Origin: an uncultured Bacilli bacterium
GTDB lineage: Bacteria > Bacillota_I > Bacilli_A > RF39 > UBA660
Assembly: GCA_947624565.1 (NCBI GenBank)
Contig: CANQKX010000009.1
Location: 1 to 49,266, forward strand
Direction of reading: 5' to 3'
Length of the DNA stretch: 49,266 nucleotides
Part shown: positions 16,750 through 26,110 of the stretch, piece by piece
Position numbering within the stretch: the first letter of the stretch is position 1
Layout: each line of letters opens with the position of its first letter
The notes under the pieces: generated by a model
Databases searched by the model: none
The model's input: the letters and a program-made list of their open reading frames with translations, nothing else
What the model was told of the DNA's origin: nothing
Made by a program: the position numbers and the translations under genes

Positions 16750-17112
16750 TTAATAAACAATAATAATTTTTCTATATAAACCATTATCTATAACTTCATA
16801 AGACTGAATAAATAAATCGTCTTTTTTATATCCATAAGTAGAATCATCACTAAAATACTCAAACTCACTCATGTAATTATCTATTTCTTGTTTTAATCTT
16901 TTTTGTGTTCTTAATGAGTAAAATGTTGCCGCTGTCATACAACATTCTTCTTTAAAATATGAATATTTTGGTATAAATATTTCTTGCTTTCCAACTCCTA
17001 TATAAGTAGTTTTAAAAAATGTTTTATTGTTAAATAAAACTATAAAAGATAATATAATTATGACAGTTAATGATAATACCATTGATATTAAAATTATTTT
17101 TTTCTTCTTCAT
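16750..17112 (-). CDS. Small exported or membrane-anchored protein, unknown
   Basis: 120 residues from the ATG at 17112, chosen over an upstream in-frame ATG at 17157 because AAGGAG lies 5 nt before it and the longer form would overlap the DUF4186 gene. Begins MKKKKIILISMVLSLTVIII (a single membrane or signal segment), followed by a soluble part with adjacent cysteines (KEECCM). No family recognised. Lies directly after the DUF4186 gene and is probably co-transcribed with it. Confidence 0.6.
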   Translation of the reverse strand: MKKKKIILISMVLSLTVIIILSFIVLFNNKTFFKTTYIGVGKQEIFIPKYSYFKEECCMTAATFYSLRTQKRLKQEIDNYMSEFEYFSDDSTYGYKKDDLFIQSYEVIDNGLYRKIIIVY

Positions 17113-17135
17113 ATTTTCTCCTTTTTTATATTTTA

Positions 17136-17477
17136 TTACATTTGATTTTCTATCCACCTAATTATTATACAAACTATATAATCTATTTCATCATTTGTTA
17201 ACTCTTTATTCATAGGTATTTTATGCCATTTATATAGACAACTTCTACAACATGTTGCAGTAGCATGTTGCGCTACAAATACAGGATGATTTTTCATTGG
17301 TGTTTGCTTACCATCATTTAATATTACTTTAGGTTTTAATCTTTTATTTATAAAATCATATGCATGATTTTTAATTACATCAATACCTTTTTCTTTAACA
17401 TATAATTTATCTTTATTACTTAATTTAAAACTACTTCTAAATTTAGACTTAGATAATTTATAAAATATATCATCCAT
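17136..17477 (-). CDS. DUF4186 family protein
   Basis: About 113 residues. The conserved family block is complete: GID.IKNHAYDFINKRLKP, NDGKQTPMKNHPVFVAQHAT, ATCCRSCLYKWHKIPMNKEL, ending in a helix with IIIRWI. Invariant His and Cys residues suggest a metal site, but the function is unknown. I prefer the ATG at 17477 (MDDIFYKL, with GGTGAT upstream) over 17489. A -10-like TATAAT lies about 20 bp upstream. Confidence 0.85.
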   Translation of the reverse strand: MDDIFYKLSKSKFRSSFKLSNKDKLYVKEKGIDVIKNHAYDFINKRLKPKVILNDGKQTPMKNHPVFVAQHATATCCRSCLYKWHKIPMNKELTNDEIDYIVCIIIRWIENQM

Positions 17478-17508
17478 ATACATCACCATTTATATTATAC
17501 AATAAAAA

Positions 17509-17528
17509 AAGTATAATTTCTTATACTT
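17509..17528 (-). terminator. Terminator of the XRE membrane regulator
   Basis: AAGTATAA, four-base loop, TTATACTT, then seven T on the minus strand. The stem begins at the stop codon of the gene at 17527-19113. Confidence 0.85.
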
Positions 17529-19113
17529 AATTTATTTCACATGAATAATTAATCGCAGTTCCTCTATTAGTTTTTTCTTCTGTAATATCACATGTACAAA
17601 CATTTGAACTAGGAGTTACTGTATTATTTTTTACATTATATTTTCCATGGCAATCCAAATATCCATATATTCTATGTTCAAAATTAGATAACATATATCC
17701 TTTTTCTGTTTTTTCTTCATCAACAAAATATAATAATTTAGTATTTTCAATTAATTTATCTATAACTTTTTTTGATGAAATAACTTTTACATTTAAATAT
17801 TGATTATTATAATCTCTAATAATATTATTTTTTAAATCTTTAGTTACTTGATTAAATAACTTTGCAAAATTAATATTTGAATATAAATTTATATTTGTTT
17901 CATGTAAACCATAATTATCATAACCTTGTATAACATCATATGAATAAAATTTATCATCATATTCAATTTCTAATTTAATATCATTATTTAAACTTTCATC
18001 AACAATATATTCAATATCATCTAAATTATATGTATTTGTAATAACCATATCTTCATCATATTTTATCTTTTCTTCTTTGATAACTGTCTTAATATCAGAA
18101 TCAGTTTGCATTTGAATATTTTTTATACTAATAGTTGAAATACCAATACCTATTCCACATAGTACTACAGATACCATAAATATTATTAACATTAATTTAT
18201 AATTTGAGTTTTTACTAAATATAAAGTTAATAGTTAATAATAATATAATTATATTTATAGATATTATACTAGCAAGTGTAATACTACTTCCTACAAATAT
18301 TATTGATGTAGTAAATAAACAAATAGATATTACAAATAATGCTGCAAAAAATATTAAACTAAATATTAACATTAATGCAAAGAACGCTAACATAAATTTT
18401 ATAAAGAATATAATTATTTTAGATAAAATTGATAAAAATGCAAATGGTCTATGTTTTTCATCTCTGATAATTATTTTTGGTTTTTTCTCTAATTTTATTT
18501 TTTTATTTTGCTTTTCTATTTCAAATTCTTTAGAATTTTCTGTATCTTTATCATTTAATACTTTATCATAATAATCTAAGTATCTAATTTTAAATACATG
18601 TACTAATATTATTAATGAAACAATACACCATAATACTATAAAAATACTTTCAATTATTTTATGAATTATACTATCTAATGGTCCTGGAACAAATGAAAAT
18701 AAATTTGATACTACATAACTAGAAAAACCAACAAAGATAAGTCCTAAAATAGATAATATAGATATAAGTATAAATATTTCTATTACACATTTTAATCCGC
18801 TAATAAACTTCATATCACAAAACATATTAATTGTTTTTGTAATAAATTCCAAAAATGAATCAAGTGCTATATTTAGTGTATTTTTATTTTTTCTTTCAAT
18901 ATTTTCAATTGAATCTATGTTTTCATTTATTAAATCGTCCATAGAACAATCAAATATATTACATATTTGTACAATTTTATCAGTTTCTGGATATGAATTA
19001 TTACTTTCCCATTTAGACACTGATTGTCTTGATACACCTAATTTTTCTGCAAGTTCTTCTTGAGATAATCCTTTTTTCTTTCTAAGCATAATTAGTTTAT
19101 CTCCAAATTTCAT
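17527..19113 (-). CDS. XRE-family helix-turn-helix protein with membrane and extracytoplasmic domains
   Basis: 528 residues. The first 60 are a typical XRE DNA-binding domain (MLRKKKGLSQEELAEKLGVS then RQSVSKWESNNSYPETDKI). A linker is followed by hydrophobic helices near 105-135 and 150-175, a basic cytoplasmic stretch, more helices at about 225-320, and a C-terminal domain of about 190 residues that should face outside. The plan suggests a membrane-bound regulator responding to an external or envelope signal; target unknown. Its promoter (extended -10, 19212-19220) overlaps the pyk terminator. The leader has CCAA and TTGG half-sites and repeated ATGCAAC, which could be an autoregulatory site. 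Confidence 0.8.
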   Translation of the reverse strand: MKFGDKLIMLRKKKGLSQEELAEKLGVSRQSVSKWESNNSYPETDKIVQICNIFDCSMDDLINENIDSIENIERKNKNTLNIALDSFLEFITKTINMFCDMKFISGLKCVIEIFILISILSILGLIFVGFSSYVVSNLFSFVPGPLDSIIHKIIESIFIVLWCIVSLIILVHVFKIRYLDYYDKVLNDKDTENSKEFEIEKQNKKIKLEKKPKIIIRDEKHRPFAFLSILSKIIIFFIKFMLAFFALMLIFSLIFFAALFVISICLFTTSIIFVGSSITLASIISINIIILLLTINFIFSKNSNYKLMLIIFMVSVVLCGIGIGISTISIKNIQMQTDSDIKTVIKEEKIKYDEDMVITNTYNLDDIEYIVDESLNNDIKLEIEYDDKFYSYDVIQGYDNYGLHETNINLYSNINFAKLFNQVTKDLKNNIIRDYNNQYLNVKVISSKKVIDKLIENTKLLYFVDEEKTEKGYMLSNFEHRIYGYLDCHGKYNVKNNTVTPSSNVCTCDITEEKTNRGTAINYSCEIN

Positions 19114-19211
19114 ATTTTTTCACCTCTTTCATAAATAATTTTATTATTATTTGTAGTTGCATTCTACCAACTTTACTTGGAAATTTTGTAAACTTTCGGT
19201 TGCATATTTAT

Positions 19212-19220
19212 ATTATAGCA
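19212..19220 (-). promoter_or_regulatory. Extended -10 promoter for the XRE membrane regulator
   Basis: Minus strand TGCTATAAT (TGn plus TATAAT), just behind the pyk terminator. No consensus -35. Leader of about 95 nt to the ATG at 19113. Confidence 0.5.
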
Positions 19221-19222
19221 AA

Positions 19223-19255
19223 AAAATAGAAGAATTAATTAATTTCTTCTATTTT
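19223..19255 (-). terminator. Terminator of pyk
   Basis: AAAATAGAAGAA pairs with TTCTTCTATTTT, followed by more T. The stem includes the last four sense codons and the stop of pyk. Confidence 0.85.
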
Positions 19256-20644
19256 CATAAAGTTAGTAGTTTTTTTACCTGTATTAGGAAAACCACCAGT
19301 AATAATTATTTTATCTCCTTTGTTTAATTCAATAATCTTTTTAGCTTGAATTACACCATCATTTACAACTTCATCAGTTGAATTATATTCTTTTACAACT
19401 ACTGGATATACACCATAATTTATAGCAAGTGATTTTGCAATTTTTTCACTTGGTACTGTTGCAAGTATTGGTGAATTTGGTCTTAAATTACTTATTGCAG
19501 ATGCTGTATGTCCTGACATAGTAGCAGCAACTATTACTTTTGAATTTAATTTATTACTAGCATTTACTACGCTTTGTGCAATTATCTCTGTTTCACCATT
19601 TGAAGAATAATCATATTTATTATCATATTTATAATAACTTTCAACTTTTTTACAAATTTCAGCCATATTTCTAATTGTTTCTACTGGATATTCACCCATT
19701 GTAGTTTCATCACTTGTCATAACTGCATCACACCCTGCTAAAACTGCATTAGCAACATCTGTTACTTCTGCATTTGTAGGTCTAATATTATGTTTCATAC
19801 TAGCCATCATTTGAGTAGCCATTATAACAGGTATACCTTTTTGACGACATTTAGCTATCATCATTTGCTGATATAAAGGTAAATTTTCAACTCCTGTTTC
19901 TATACCTAAATCTCCTCTTGCAATCATAACAACATCTGTTTCATCAATTATAGAATCAAGATTATCAATAGCATATTGAGTTTCTATTTTTGATACTATT
20001 TTCATATTTGGTTTTCCAAATTCTTTACATAAATTTCTTACTTCTTTAATATCATCAGCGCTATTAACAAATGATATTGCTAAATAATCTCCATCGTGCT
20101 CACACGCATATTTAATATCTTCCTTATCTTGATTACTTACATATGGAACATCTAATTTAATACCTGGTATACATACACCACGTCTACTTTTAATTGTTCC
20201 TCCATTACATATTCTGCATGTTACTCCACCATCAGAATCTATACTCTCAACGACTAATTTATAAAATCCATCATCAATTAATATACTCATACCAACTTTT
20301 AAATCTTTTAATATTCCCCTATAATTAAAAGAAATGCTTTCATTTGTTCCAAGTTCATCTGATTCTACTATTCTTATTGTTTTTCCCTCAACTAAATCTA
20401 TATAATCTCCTTCAAATGAACATGTTCTTAAATCTGGACCTTTTGTATCATATAATATTGCGATATTAGTGCCTAATTCTTTATTTGCTCTTGCGACTAA
20501 CTCTTCATCTATTCTTCTTTCTTCCATAGTAGCATGAGAAAAATTAATTCTTGCTACATTCATACCTGCATCTACTACACCTTTAAAACTTTCCCAATCT
20601 TGTGTAGAAGGTCCAATTCCACATACTATTTTTGTTTTTTTCAT
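19235..20644 (-). CDS. pyk: Pyruvate kinase
   Basis: 469 residues from the ATG at 20644 (KKTKIVCGIGPST), which has GGAG 8 nt upstream; an in-frame ATG 21 bp further up is a poorer choice. Converts phosphoenolpyruvate and ADP to pyruvate and ATP in glycolysis. Signature segments: NVARINFSHA, DTKGPDLRT, the active-site MIARGDLGIE, MATQMMASM, and the C-terminal regulatory-type domain ending in GDKIIITGG. No extra PEP-utiliser domain is attached. Own promoter and terminator, so a single-gene unit. Confidence 0.97.
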   Translation of the reverse strand: MKKTKIVCGIGPSTQDWESFKGVVDAGMNVARINFSHATMEERRIDEELVARANKELGTNIAILYDTKGPDLRTCSFEGDYIDLVEGKTIRIVESDELGTNESISFNYRGILKDLKVGMSILIDDGFYKLVVESIDSDGGVTCRICNGGTIKSRRGVCIPGIKLDVPYVSNQDKEDIKYACEHDGDYLAISFVNSADDIKEVRNLCKEFGKPNMKIVSKIETQYAIDNLDSIIDETDVVMIARGDLGIETGVENLPLYQQMMIAKCRQKGIPVIMATQMMASMKHNIRPTNAEVTDVANAVLAGCDAVMTSDETTMGEYPVETIRNMAEICKKVESYYKYDNKYDYSSNGETEIIAQSVVNASNKLNSKVIVAATMSGHTASAISNLRPNSPILATVPSEKIAKSLAINYGVYPVVVKEYNSTDEVVNDGVIQAKKIIELNKGDKIIITGGFPNTGKKTTNFMKIEEIN

Positions 20645-20670
20645 ATACAACTCTCCTTTTTGCATAATGT

Positions 20671-20700
20671 ATTATACACTAAAATTAACAAATATGTAAA
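20671..20700 (-). promoter_or_regulatory. Promoter of pyk
   Basis: Minus strand: -35 TTTACA (20695-20700), 18-bp spacer, -10 TATAAT (20671-20676), about 27 bp before the pyk start. Confidence 0.75.
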
Positions 20701-20717
20701 TAGATTAATATATAAAA

Positions 20718-20745
20718 ATGTAAATATGATCTTTCATATTTACAT
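20718..20745 (-). terminator. Terminator of the mraZ-rsmH-ftsL-pbp operon
   Basis: ATGTAAATATG and CATATTTACAT, 6-nt loop, then TTTTTATAT on the minus strand. The stem overlaps the pbp stop codon. It shows that the division cluster ends here, without mraY or murD. Confidence 0.85.
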
Positions 20746-22845
20746 ATATTTATCAGTTAATATTATATTGACTTTTTTTGGTTTACCATTTTCATCTACA
20801 TCAACTTGATATGATGATACAAAACCATTTCCTTCAATTGAATATTCTAAATTTAATAATTTCATTAAATTAACTGCATCTTTACTAGAATACCCAATAA
20901 TATTAGGTATACTAATATCATTTGAGTTAGTTTTAATAAATACTCTACCATTTACAATTGTTCCATTAATTGGATATTGGTCTACTACTTTATTTCCATT
21001 ACCTAATATTTCATATTTTATATTTAATAAATTTAATTTATTTTTTACTAACTCTACATCTTTGTTTAATAAATTTTCCATCTTATATAAATTATTATCA
21101 TTCGCATTTATTTTAGTAATATTATAATATGTTTCAATATCTTGAATTATTGATTTTAACATATCAGGCATTTTATTTGAAATACTTCTTTCTAAATATA
21201 TATAAAATATAAATTTAGGATTATCTTTAGGATACATTCCCTCAAAAGATTTTATAGAAGCAATATCACCAGAATAATATTGTCCTGTATTTGGATTTAA
21301 TATCTGGGCAGTACCAGTCTTTCCTATAATATTATATCCATCCATATGATATATATACCCTGTTGCTTCTTGATTATTTACAACAGAATACATTAAATCT
21401 TTTATTTTAGATATGGTCTCTGGTTTTGCTACTTTAGTACCTTTTTTATCTTTGTATTGGTATACTACCTCTTTTGTATTAGAATCAACTATTTTTTCTA
21501 TAATAGTAGGATTTAATAAATATCCATCATTTGAAATTGAAGTTAGTGCCTTTATATGTTGTATAGGAGTAGTCATAATACCTTGACCAAAACCTGCAGT
21601 TGCAACTTCAATATCATACTTAAATGATATCTTACCAGGTACTTCACCTGGAAGTTCAATTCCAGTTTTAGAACCAAATCCTAATTTTTCAAAATAAGAT
21701 TTCAAATCATCTTTTGTAATATATTTATTTACTAAATTTGCTACACCTATATTAGATGACTGCATATAACCATAATCATAGGTTACTTCACCCCAACCAA
21801 CTTTATTCCAATCTCTTATAGTATATCCACTTAACTGCATAGTACCTGACATATAAGTATCATCACCCTTATATGTACCTTTTTCTAAAGCAGTCATATA
21901 TGTATAAGTTTTCATAGTTGATCCTGGTTCAAACGCAACTGATATTAAAGGATCCAAATAACTTTTTATATCTTTTACATTAGGATCAAAACTAGGTCTA
22001 CTAGCAGTTGCAAGTATTTTACCTGTTTTTGCATCGGCAACTACTATTCCACCATTAGTTGCCCCTGATTGTTCAAAATATGCATTTAATGCCCTTTCAA
22101 CTATTAATTGAACATTACTATCAATTGTTAAATAAATATCCATACCATCTATTTTATCGATTTTTATTTCTGGACTATTAATTAACTTATATCCATTTGC
22201 ATCTTTTTGATACATTAGTGATCCATTTGTACCTGTTAATTCCTTATTGTAATATAACTCTATTCCCATTTCACCATTCATTTCACCATCATCATTACTT
22301 TTAACATACCCTAAAGTATATGATGCAAAATCAAGGTTTGGATAATATCTTTTTGTAGTACTTATAAAATCTATACCTGGAAGTTCTAATTTTTCTATTT
22401 CTTCTTTTTGAAGTTGCGTTAAACCTTTACCACTTGGACCAAATTCTACTTGATATAATCCTTTTTGATTTAATAATTCAAGTATTCTCTCCTCTTTCAT
22501 ATTAAGTATAGGTGCTAATTTTTTTGCAGTTTCTTCCTTATCTACAACATGCTTTGGTGTAGTTTGATTTTTACTTCTACTTTTATCTAAATATGCAATT
22601 ATTGTATATGAATCAACAGATTGAGCAAGTATTTCTTCATTTGAATCATATATAGTTCCTCTTGTTGCATATAATGTTTCCTTCGTTGTATTTCTATTTT
22701 CAGCAAATTCTGACAAATTAATTCCATCTATTGTACTTGCTAAATTCAAATATATTAATCTACCAATTATAACGCAAAATAAAAGAAGGATTATTATGAA
22801 TACAAGTTTATTTATATGAACTTTATTCAATCTTTCCTTCCTCAT
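20740..22845 (-). CDS. pbpB: Class B penicillin-binding protein, septal (PBP2x/FtsI type) with PASTA domain
   Basis: 701 residues from the ATG at 22845; a GTG 9 bp upstream lies only 1 nt from the GGA of the ribosome site and is rejected. One N-terminal membrane helix (about 15-37), the dimerisation domain (YATRGTIYDSNEEILA), then the transpeptidase with STMK (residues 309-312), SSN (QSSNIGV) and KTG (IGKTGTA) all present. The end carries PASTA-type sequence (DVELVKNKLNLLNIKYEI; SIPNIIGYSSKDAVNLMKLL). It cross-links septal peptidoglycan. Position after mraZ, rsmH and ftsL matches the division cluster. Confidence 0.95.
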   Translation of the reverse strand: MRKERLNKVHINKLVFIIILLLFCVIIGRLIYLNLASTIDGINLSEFAENRNTTKETLYATRGTIYDSNEEILAQSVDSYTIIAYLDKSRSKNQTTPKHVVDKEETAKKLAPILNMKEERILELLNQKGLYQVEFGPSGKGLTQLQKEEIEKLELPGIDFISTTKRYYPNLDFASYTLGYVKSNDDGEMNGEMGIELYYNKELTGTNGSLMYQKDANGYKLINSPEIKIDKIDGMDIYLTIDSNVQLIVERALNAYFEQSGATNGGIVVADAKTGKILATASRPSFDPNVKDIKSYLDPLISVAFEPGSTMKTYTYMTALEKGTYKGDDTYMSGTMQLSGYTIRDWNKVGWGEVTYDYGYMQSSNIGVANLVNKYITKDDLKSYFEKLGFGSKTGIELPGEVPGKISFKYDIEVATAGFGQGIMTTPIQHIKALTSISNDGYLLNPTIIEKIVDSNTKEVVYQYKDKKGTKVAKPETISKIKDLMYSVVNNQEATGYIYHMDGYNIIGKTGTAQILNPNTGQYYSGDIASIKSFEGMYPKDNPKFIFYIYLERSISNKMPDMLKSIIQDIETYYNITKINANDNNLYKMENLLNKDVELVKNKLNLLNIKYEILGNGNKVVDQYPINGTIVNGRVFIKTNSNDISIPNIIGYSSKDAVNLMKLLNLEYSIEGNGFVSSYQVDVDENGKPKKVNIILTDKYM

Positions 22846-22859
22846 TTTAAGCACATCCT

Positions 22860-23162
22860 TTATTGATTATTAACTATTACTATATTACCATTATTATACG
22901 CTAATCCCTCTGAATTTGCAACATGTTGTATATTTTCTAGTGATGCAAGTTCATTTATTTTCATTACTAGACTTTGATTGGTCTTTTCTTGCTTACTTAC
23001 TTCATTATCTAATCTTTCTACTTCTACATTAATAGAAGATAATGATATTTTCGCAAAAAAACTAACAATCCATAAGCAAAGTAGCGCAAAAGACCCTACA
23101 TATGTATATTTTCTTTCAAATTTTTGTAATTTTACATAATTACCCTTTTTATTTTTCTTCAT
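22860..23162 (-). CDS. ftsL: Cell-division protein FtsL-like
   Basis: 100 residues from the ATG at 23162 (MKKNKKG), with AAGGG 8 nt upstream; the in-frame GTG at 23171 falls within that ribosome site. A basic cytoplasmic tail, one membrane helix (about residues 25-45), then a heptad-rich segment (VEVERLDNEVSKQEKTNQSL). Sequence similarity in this family is weak; the call rests on shape and on its place between rsmH and the septal PBP. Confidence 0.85.
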   Translation of the reverse strand: MKKNKKGNYVKLQKFERKYTYVGSFALLCLWIVSFFAKISLSSINVEVERLDNEVSKQEKTNQSLVMKINELASLENIQHVANSEGLAYNNGNIVIVNNQ

Positions 23163-23173
23163 TTTTATCACCC

Positions 23174-24088
23174 TTATAATTTTTCTGCAACTCTAAGTAT
23201 TGCGCTTCTTGACCTATTATTATCTTGTAATTCTTTTTTACTTGGTTTTATCTTAGCAATTAATTTTAACTTAGGTTTATATTCATCAGGAATATTTGGT
23301 AAACCCTTATAAAAATTATTTACTTCACTTTCTTTTTTAAATTTTAATTTGCATATTCTATCTTCTAATGAATGAAATGTTATTACACAGATTCTTCCAT
23401 TTTTATTAAGTAATTCTATCGCATCATTTAAGGCCTTTTCAAAAACCTCTAATTCCTTATTTACTTCAATTCTTATTGCCTGAAATACTTTTCTTGCTGG
23501 ATGTGAGTTTCTTCTATATCTTTCTGGAACACTTTCTTTTATTATTTCAGCAAGTTCTAAAGTAGTTTCAATATTTTTTTCTTTTCTTTTATTTACTATA
23601 GCACTTGCAATTACCTTAGAATATTTTTCTTCGCCATATTCATAAAATATTTTAGTTAATTCTTCTTTAGAATAATTATTAACTACATCATAAGCACTTA
23701 GTAAATTATTTTTATCCATTCTCATATCAAGTTTTGCATCTTTATGATAACTAAAACCCCTTTTAGCATCATCAAGTTGAACACTTGAAACACCTAAATC
23801 AAATAAAATACCATCTACTTTTTCTATACCTCTTTTATTTAATTCAGACTTTATATTTACGAAATTACTATTAATAATTTCGTAATTACTACTTACTTGA
23901 TCAAGAATCTTTTTACTATATTCGATAGCTTCCCCATCTTGATCAAAGGCGAATAATTTACCCTTTTTTATTCTTTTTAATATCTCTTTACTGTGACCCG
24001 CATAACCTAAAGTACAATCAACATATATTCCATCTTCTTTAATATTTAAATTTTCTATTGATTCATTTAATAATACACTAACATGCAC
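23174..24088 (-). CDS. rsmH: 16S rRNA m4C1402 methyltransferase
   Basis: 304 residues. SAM-dependent N4-methylation of C1402 in the ribosomal P site. Recognisable parts: [28 protein letters not shown] (SAM loop), [52 protein letters not shown] and [10 protein letters not shown]. It overlaps the mraZ end by 11 bp. Confidence 0.97.
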   Translation of the reverse strand: MHVSVLLNESIENLNIKEDGIYVDCTLGYAGHSKEILKRIKKGKLFAFDQDGEAIEYSKKILDQVSSNYEIINSNFVNIKSELNKRGIEKVDGILFDLGVSSVQLDDAKRGFSYHKDAKLDMRMDKNNLLSAYDVVNNYSKEELTKIFYEYGEEKYSKVIASAIVNKRKEKNIETTLELAEIIKESVPERYRRNSHPARKVFQAIRIEVNKELEVFEKALNDAIELLNKNGRICVITFHSLEDRICKLKFKKESEVNNFYKGLPNIPDEYKPKLKLIAKIKPSKKELQDNNRSRSAILRVAEKL

Positions 24089-24506
24089 TAAACAAATTCT
24101 CCGCTATATCACTAAAATTATCAATATTACTATTAAAGAAGTTTTCAAATTTCTCTTCTGACCATATTTCAAGTCTATCATTTACACCAATAATTACACA
24201 TTCTTTTTCTAAACCAGCATAATTAATAAGCGTATCTGCTATGTTAACTCTACCACTTTTATCAAGTTCACATTCCAAAGCACCAGATAAAAACATTCTC
24301 ATGAAAGTACGTGCATCTTTACTTGTAAAAGGAAGTTCTTTTAATTTATCAATAATCTTATTCCATTCATCTAATGAATACACAAATAAGCATTCTTCAA
24401 TACCCCTTGTAATAACAAATTTTTCTCCAAGCTCAAACCTAAACTTAGATGGTATTATTAATCTTCCTTTTTCATCAATATTATGATGATACTCACCCAT
24501 CATCAT
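24078..24506 (-). CDS. mraZ: MraZ transcriptional regulator
   Basis: 142 residues from the ATG at 24506 ([16 protein letters not shown]), preceded by GGGGGA; upstream in-frame codons to 24539 fall in the promoter leader. Two SpoVT/AbrB-like halves are seen: [19 protein letters not shown] and [16 protein letters not shown]. MraZ forms rings and binds direct repeats before its own operon, usually repressing it. Three matching boxes lie directly upstream. Confidence 0.96.
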   Translation of the reverse strand: MMMGEYHHNIDEKGRLIIPSKFRFELGEKFVITRGIEECLFVYSLDEWNKIIDKLKELPFTSKDARTFMRMFLSGALECELDKSGRVNIADTLINYAGLEKECVIIGVNDRLEIWSEEKFENFFNSNIDNFSDIAENLFSAC

Positions 24507-24515
24507 ATTAATCCC

Positions 24516-24539
24516 CCACATTCTTCCACTTTGTTCCAC
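24516..24539 (-). promoter_or_regulatory. Three MraZ boxes (GTGG repeats at 10-bp spacing)
   Basis: Minus strand reads GTGGAACAAAGTGGAAGAAT then GTGG: GTGG at 24536-24539, 24526-24529 and 24516-24519, exactly one helical turn apart. Known MraZ sites are TGGG/GTGG-type direct repeats with five or six bases between. They lie between the predicted transcription start and the mraZ ribosome site; the last box merges with that site. Confidence 0.85.
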
Positions 24540-24550
24540 TGGATAACATT

Positions 24551-24579
24551 ATTATACTATTTAGTTTAATTATTGTCTA
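24551..24579 (-). promoter_or_regulatory. Promoter of mraZ operon
   Basis: Minus strand: -35 TAGACA (24574-24579), 17-bp spacer, -10 TATAAT (24551-24556). Predicted start near 24544, just before the MraZ boxes. Confidence 0.85.
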
Positions 24580-24604
24580 CAAAAATTATAAAAAAAAAGA
24601 AAAA

Positions 24605-24628
24605 AAAGAATAGTTTACACTATTCTTT
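24605..24628 (-). terminator. Terminator of nfo
   Basis: AAAGAATAGT, loop GTAA, ACTATTCTTT, then a run of T on the minus strand. Begins at the nfo stop codon. Confidence 0.88.
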
Positions 24629-25532
24629 ACAAATTAATATTTCTTATCTCATTTATCATATTTGAATCAAACTTCTTATCTCTTATCATTTGTATTTCAT
24701 ATTTATATGGTGAATACATTCTTTCTTTAGAACTATCATCCTTTGTAACATATGGAGTTTCTAATATTTTAGGTATATTTTCAAATAATGGATTATATAT
24801 AATATTAATTAATGTATCAAAGCCAATATTACCAAATCCTATATTAGCATGTCTATCTTTATGCGATGATATAGGATTCATACTATCATTAACATGTATA
24901 CATCCTATTTTATTAATCCCTATTTTTTCATCAAAATCTTTTAAATACAAATCAAAGTTATTTAAGTCAACTCCTGAATCATGTAAATGACAAGTATCTA
25001 AACAAACACCTAAATTACTGCTATTAACATTATCAATAATATATTTTAATTGAGTTGTTGTTTTTCCAAGTTCGCTACCTTTACCAGCCATTGTTTCAAG
25101 TAATATTTTTACACCCTTATCTTCCTTTAATATTTCTTTTAAAGCAAAAACTATATTATTAAGTCCTTTTTCTTCACCAAGACCTACATGTGATCCTGGA
25201 TGAAGAACTATATTTTTAATTCCTAGTTTTGAACATCTATCTATTTCTTGTTTTAGAAAATTAATTGAAAAATCATAAGACTTCTCATCATTAGCAAGAT
25301 TAATTATATATGGAGCATGTACAATTACATTATTTTTATCAATATTATTTTCAACCATTAACTTATCTGCTTGCTTTATTAATTCTTCATTTATTTCACT
25401 TCTATTAGTATTTTGAGGTGCACCTGTATAAAACATAAAAGTATTACTACCATAACTTAATGCTTCCTTTACACTACCTAAAAGTTGTAAATCTTTATTA
25501 AAAGATACATGTGATCCTATTATTAATTTCAT
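24627..25532 (-). CDS. nfo: Endonuclease IV (AP endonuclease)
   Basis: 301 residues from the ATG at 25532 (MKLIIGSHVSF), with AGGTGA 5 nt upstream. Cuts DNA 5' to abasic sites in base-excision repair. The metal-ligand segments of the TIM barrel are present: GSHVSF, HAPYIINLA, NIVLHPGSHVG, ILLETMAGKG, CLDTCHLHDSG, CIHVNDS and HKDRHANIGFGNIG, ILETPY. Own terminator downstream. Confidence 0.96.
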   Translation of the reverse strand: MKLIIGSHVSFNKDLQLLGSVKEALSYGSNTFMFYTGAPQNTNRSEINEELIKQADKLMVENNIDKNNVIVHAPYIINLANDEKSYDFSINFLKQEIDRCSKLGIKNIVLHPGSHVGLGEEKGLNNIVFALKEILKEDKGVKILLETMAGKGSELGKTTTQLKYIIDNVNSSNLGVCLDTCHLHDSGVDLNNFDLYLKDFDEKIGINKIGCIHVNDSMNPISSHKDRHANIGFGNIGFDTLINIIYNPLFENIPKILETPYVTKDDSSKERMYSPYKYEIQMIRDKKFDSNMINEIRNINL

Positions 25533-25574
25533 ATACTTCACCTAACACAATTATACCATTTAATAAAAAGAAAA

Positions 25575-25598
25575 AAAATACTTTTTTCAAAGTATTTT
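25575..25598 (-). terminator. Terminator of the pilin-like gene
   Basis: AAAATACTTT, loop GAAA, AAAGTATTTT, then T-rich sequence on the minus strand, starting at the stop codon. Confidence 0.85.
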
Positions 25599-26001
25599 AG
25601 TACTCTTTTTCTACGGCAGTTATAGAAGGTTTAGCAAATTGACCTTTTGGAGCAATTTTTACTTTATATTTTCCACCTGAGCTATAGCAAGTTACTTCTG
25701 TATCATCAGCAGATATATCTGCAATTTTTGAAATTGCTTCTGTTATTGTTGAAGGTGAACCTTCAGTTGTTGATGTACATGAAGTACTTAAAGAAAAAGT
25801 AGAAAACTTATTTTCTGCAATAGCCATATTCAAAGTAATTGCTTCATCTATTAATTTAACATTACTATCCCAAGCTTGTTTTCTAGAATTATCAATAACG
25901 TCTAATATTTGTGGTACTGCTATTACCATGATTATTGCTAGTATAACTATAACTGCTAATAATTCGATTAATGTAAAACCTTTCTTATTCATTTTTTTCA
26001 T
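25597..26001 (-). CDS. Type IV pilin-like protein with prepilin signal
   Basis: 134 residues. N-terminus KKGFTLIELLAVIVILAII is the class III prepilin signal: cleavage after Gly8, Phe at +1 and Glu at +5, then the hydrophobic stalk helix. The C-terminal domain has two Cys (TSCTSTTEG and VTCYSSGG) that could form a disulfide. It may be a surface pilin or a ComGC-like competence pseudopilin. No prepilin peptidase, ATPase or other pilin gene is next to it, so the assembly machinery must lie elsewhere. Confidence 0.85.
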   Translation of the reverse strand: MKKMNKKGFTLIELLAVIVILAIIMVIAVPQILDVIDNSRKQAWDSNVKLIDEAITLNMAIAENKFSTFSLSTSCTSTTEGSPSTITEAISKIADISADDTEVTCYSSGGKYKVKIAPKGQFAKPSITAVEKEY

Positions 26002-26110
26002 AATTTTATTCCTCCTCTTTATTATTACAAATTAATAATATCATTTTATTTTTTTATAGTCAATAAATTTTTTTAATTATTGTATACACTTTACACTACA
26101 TTTATATTAT

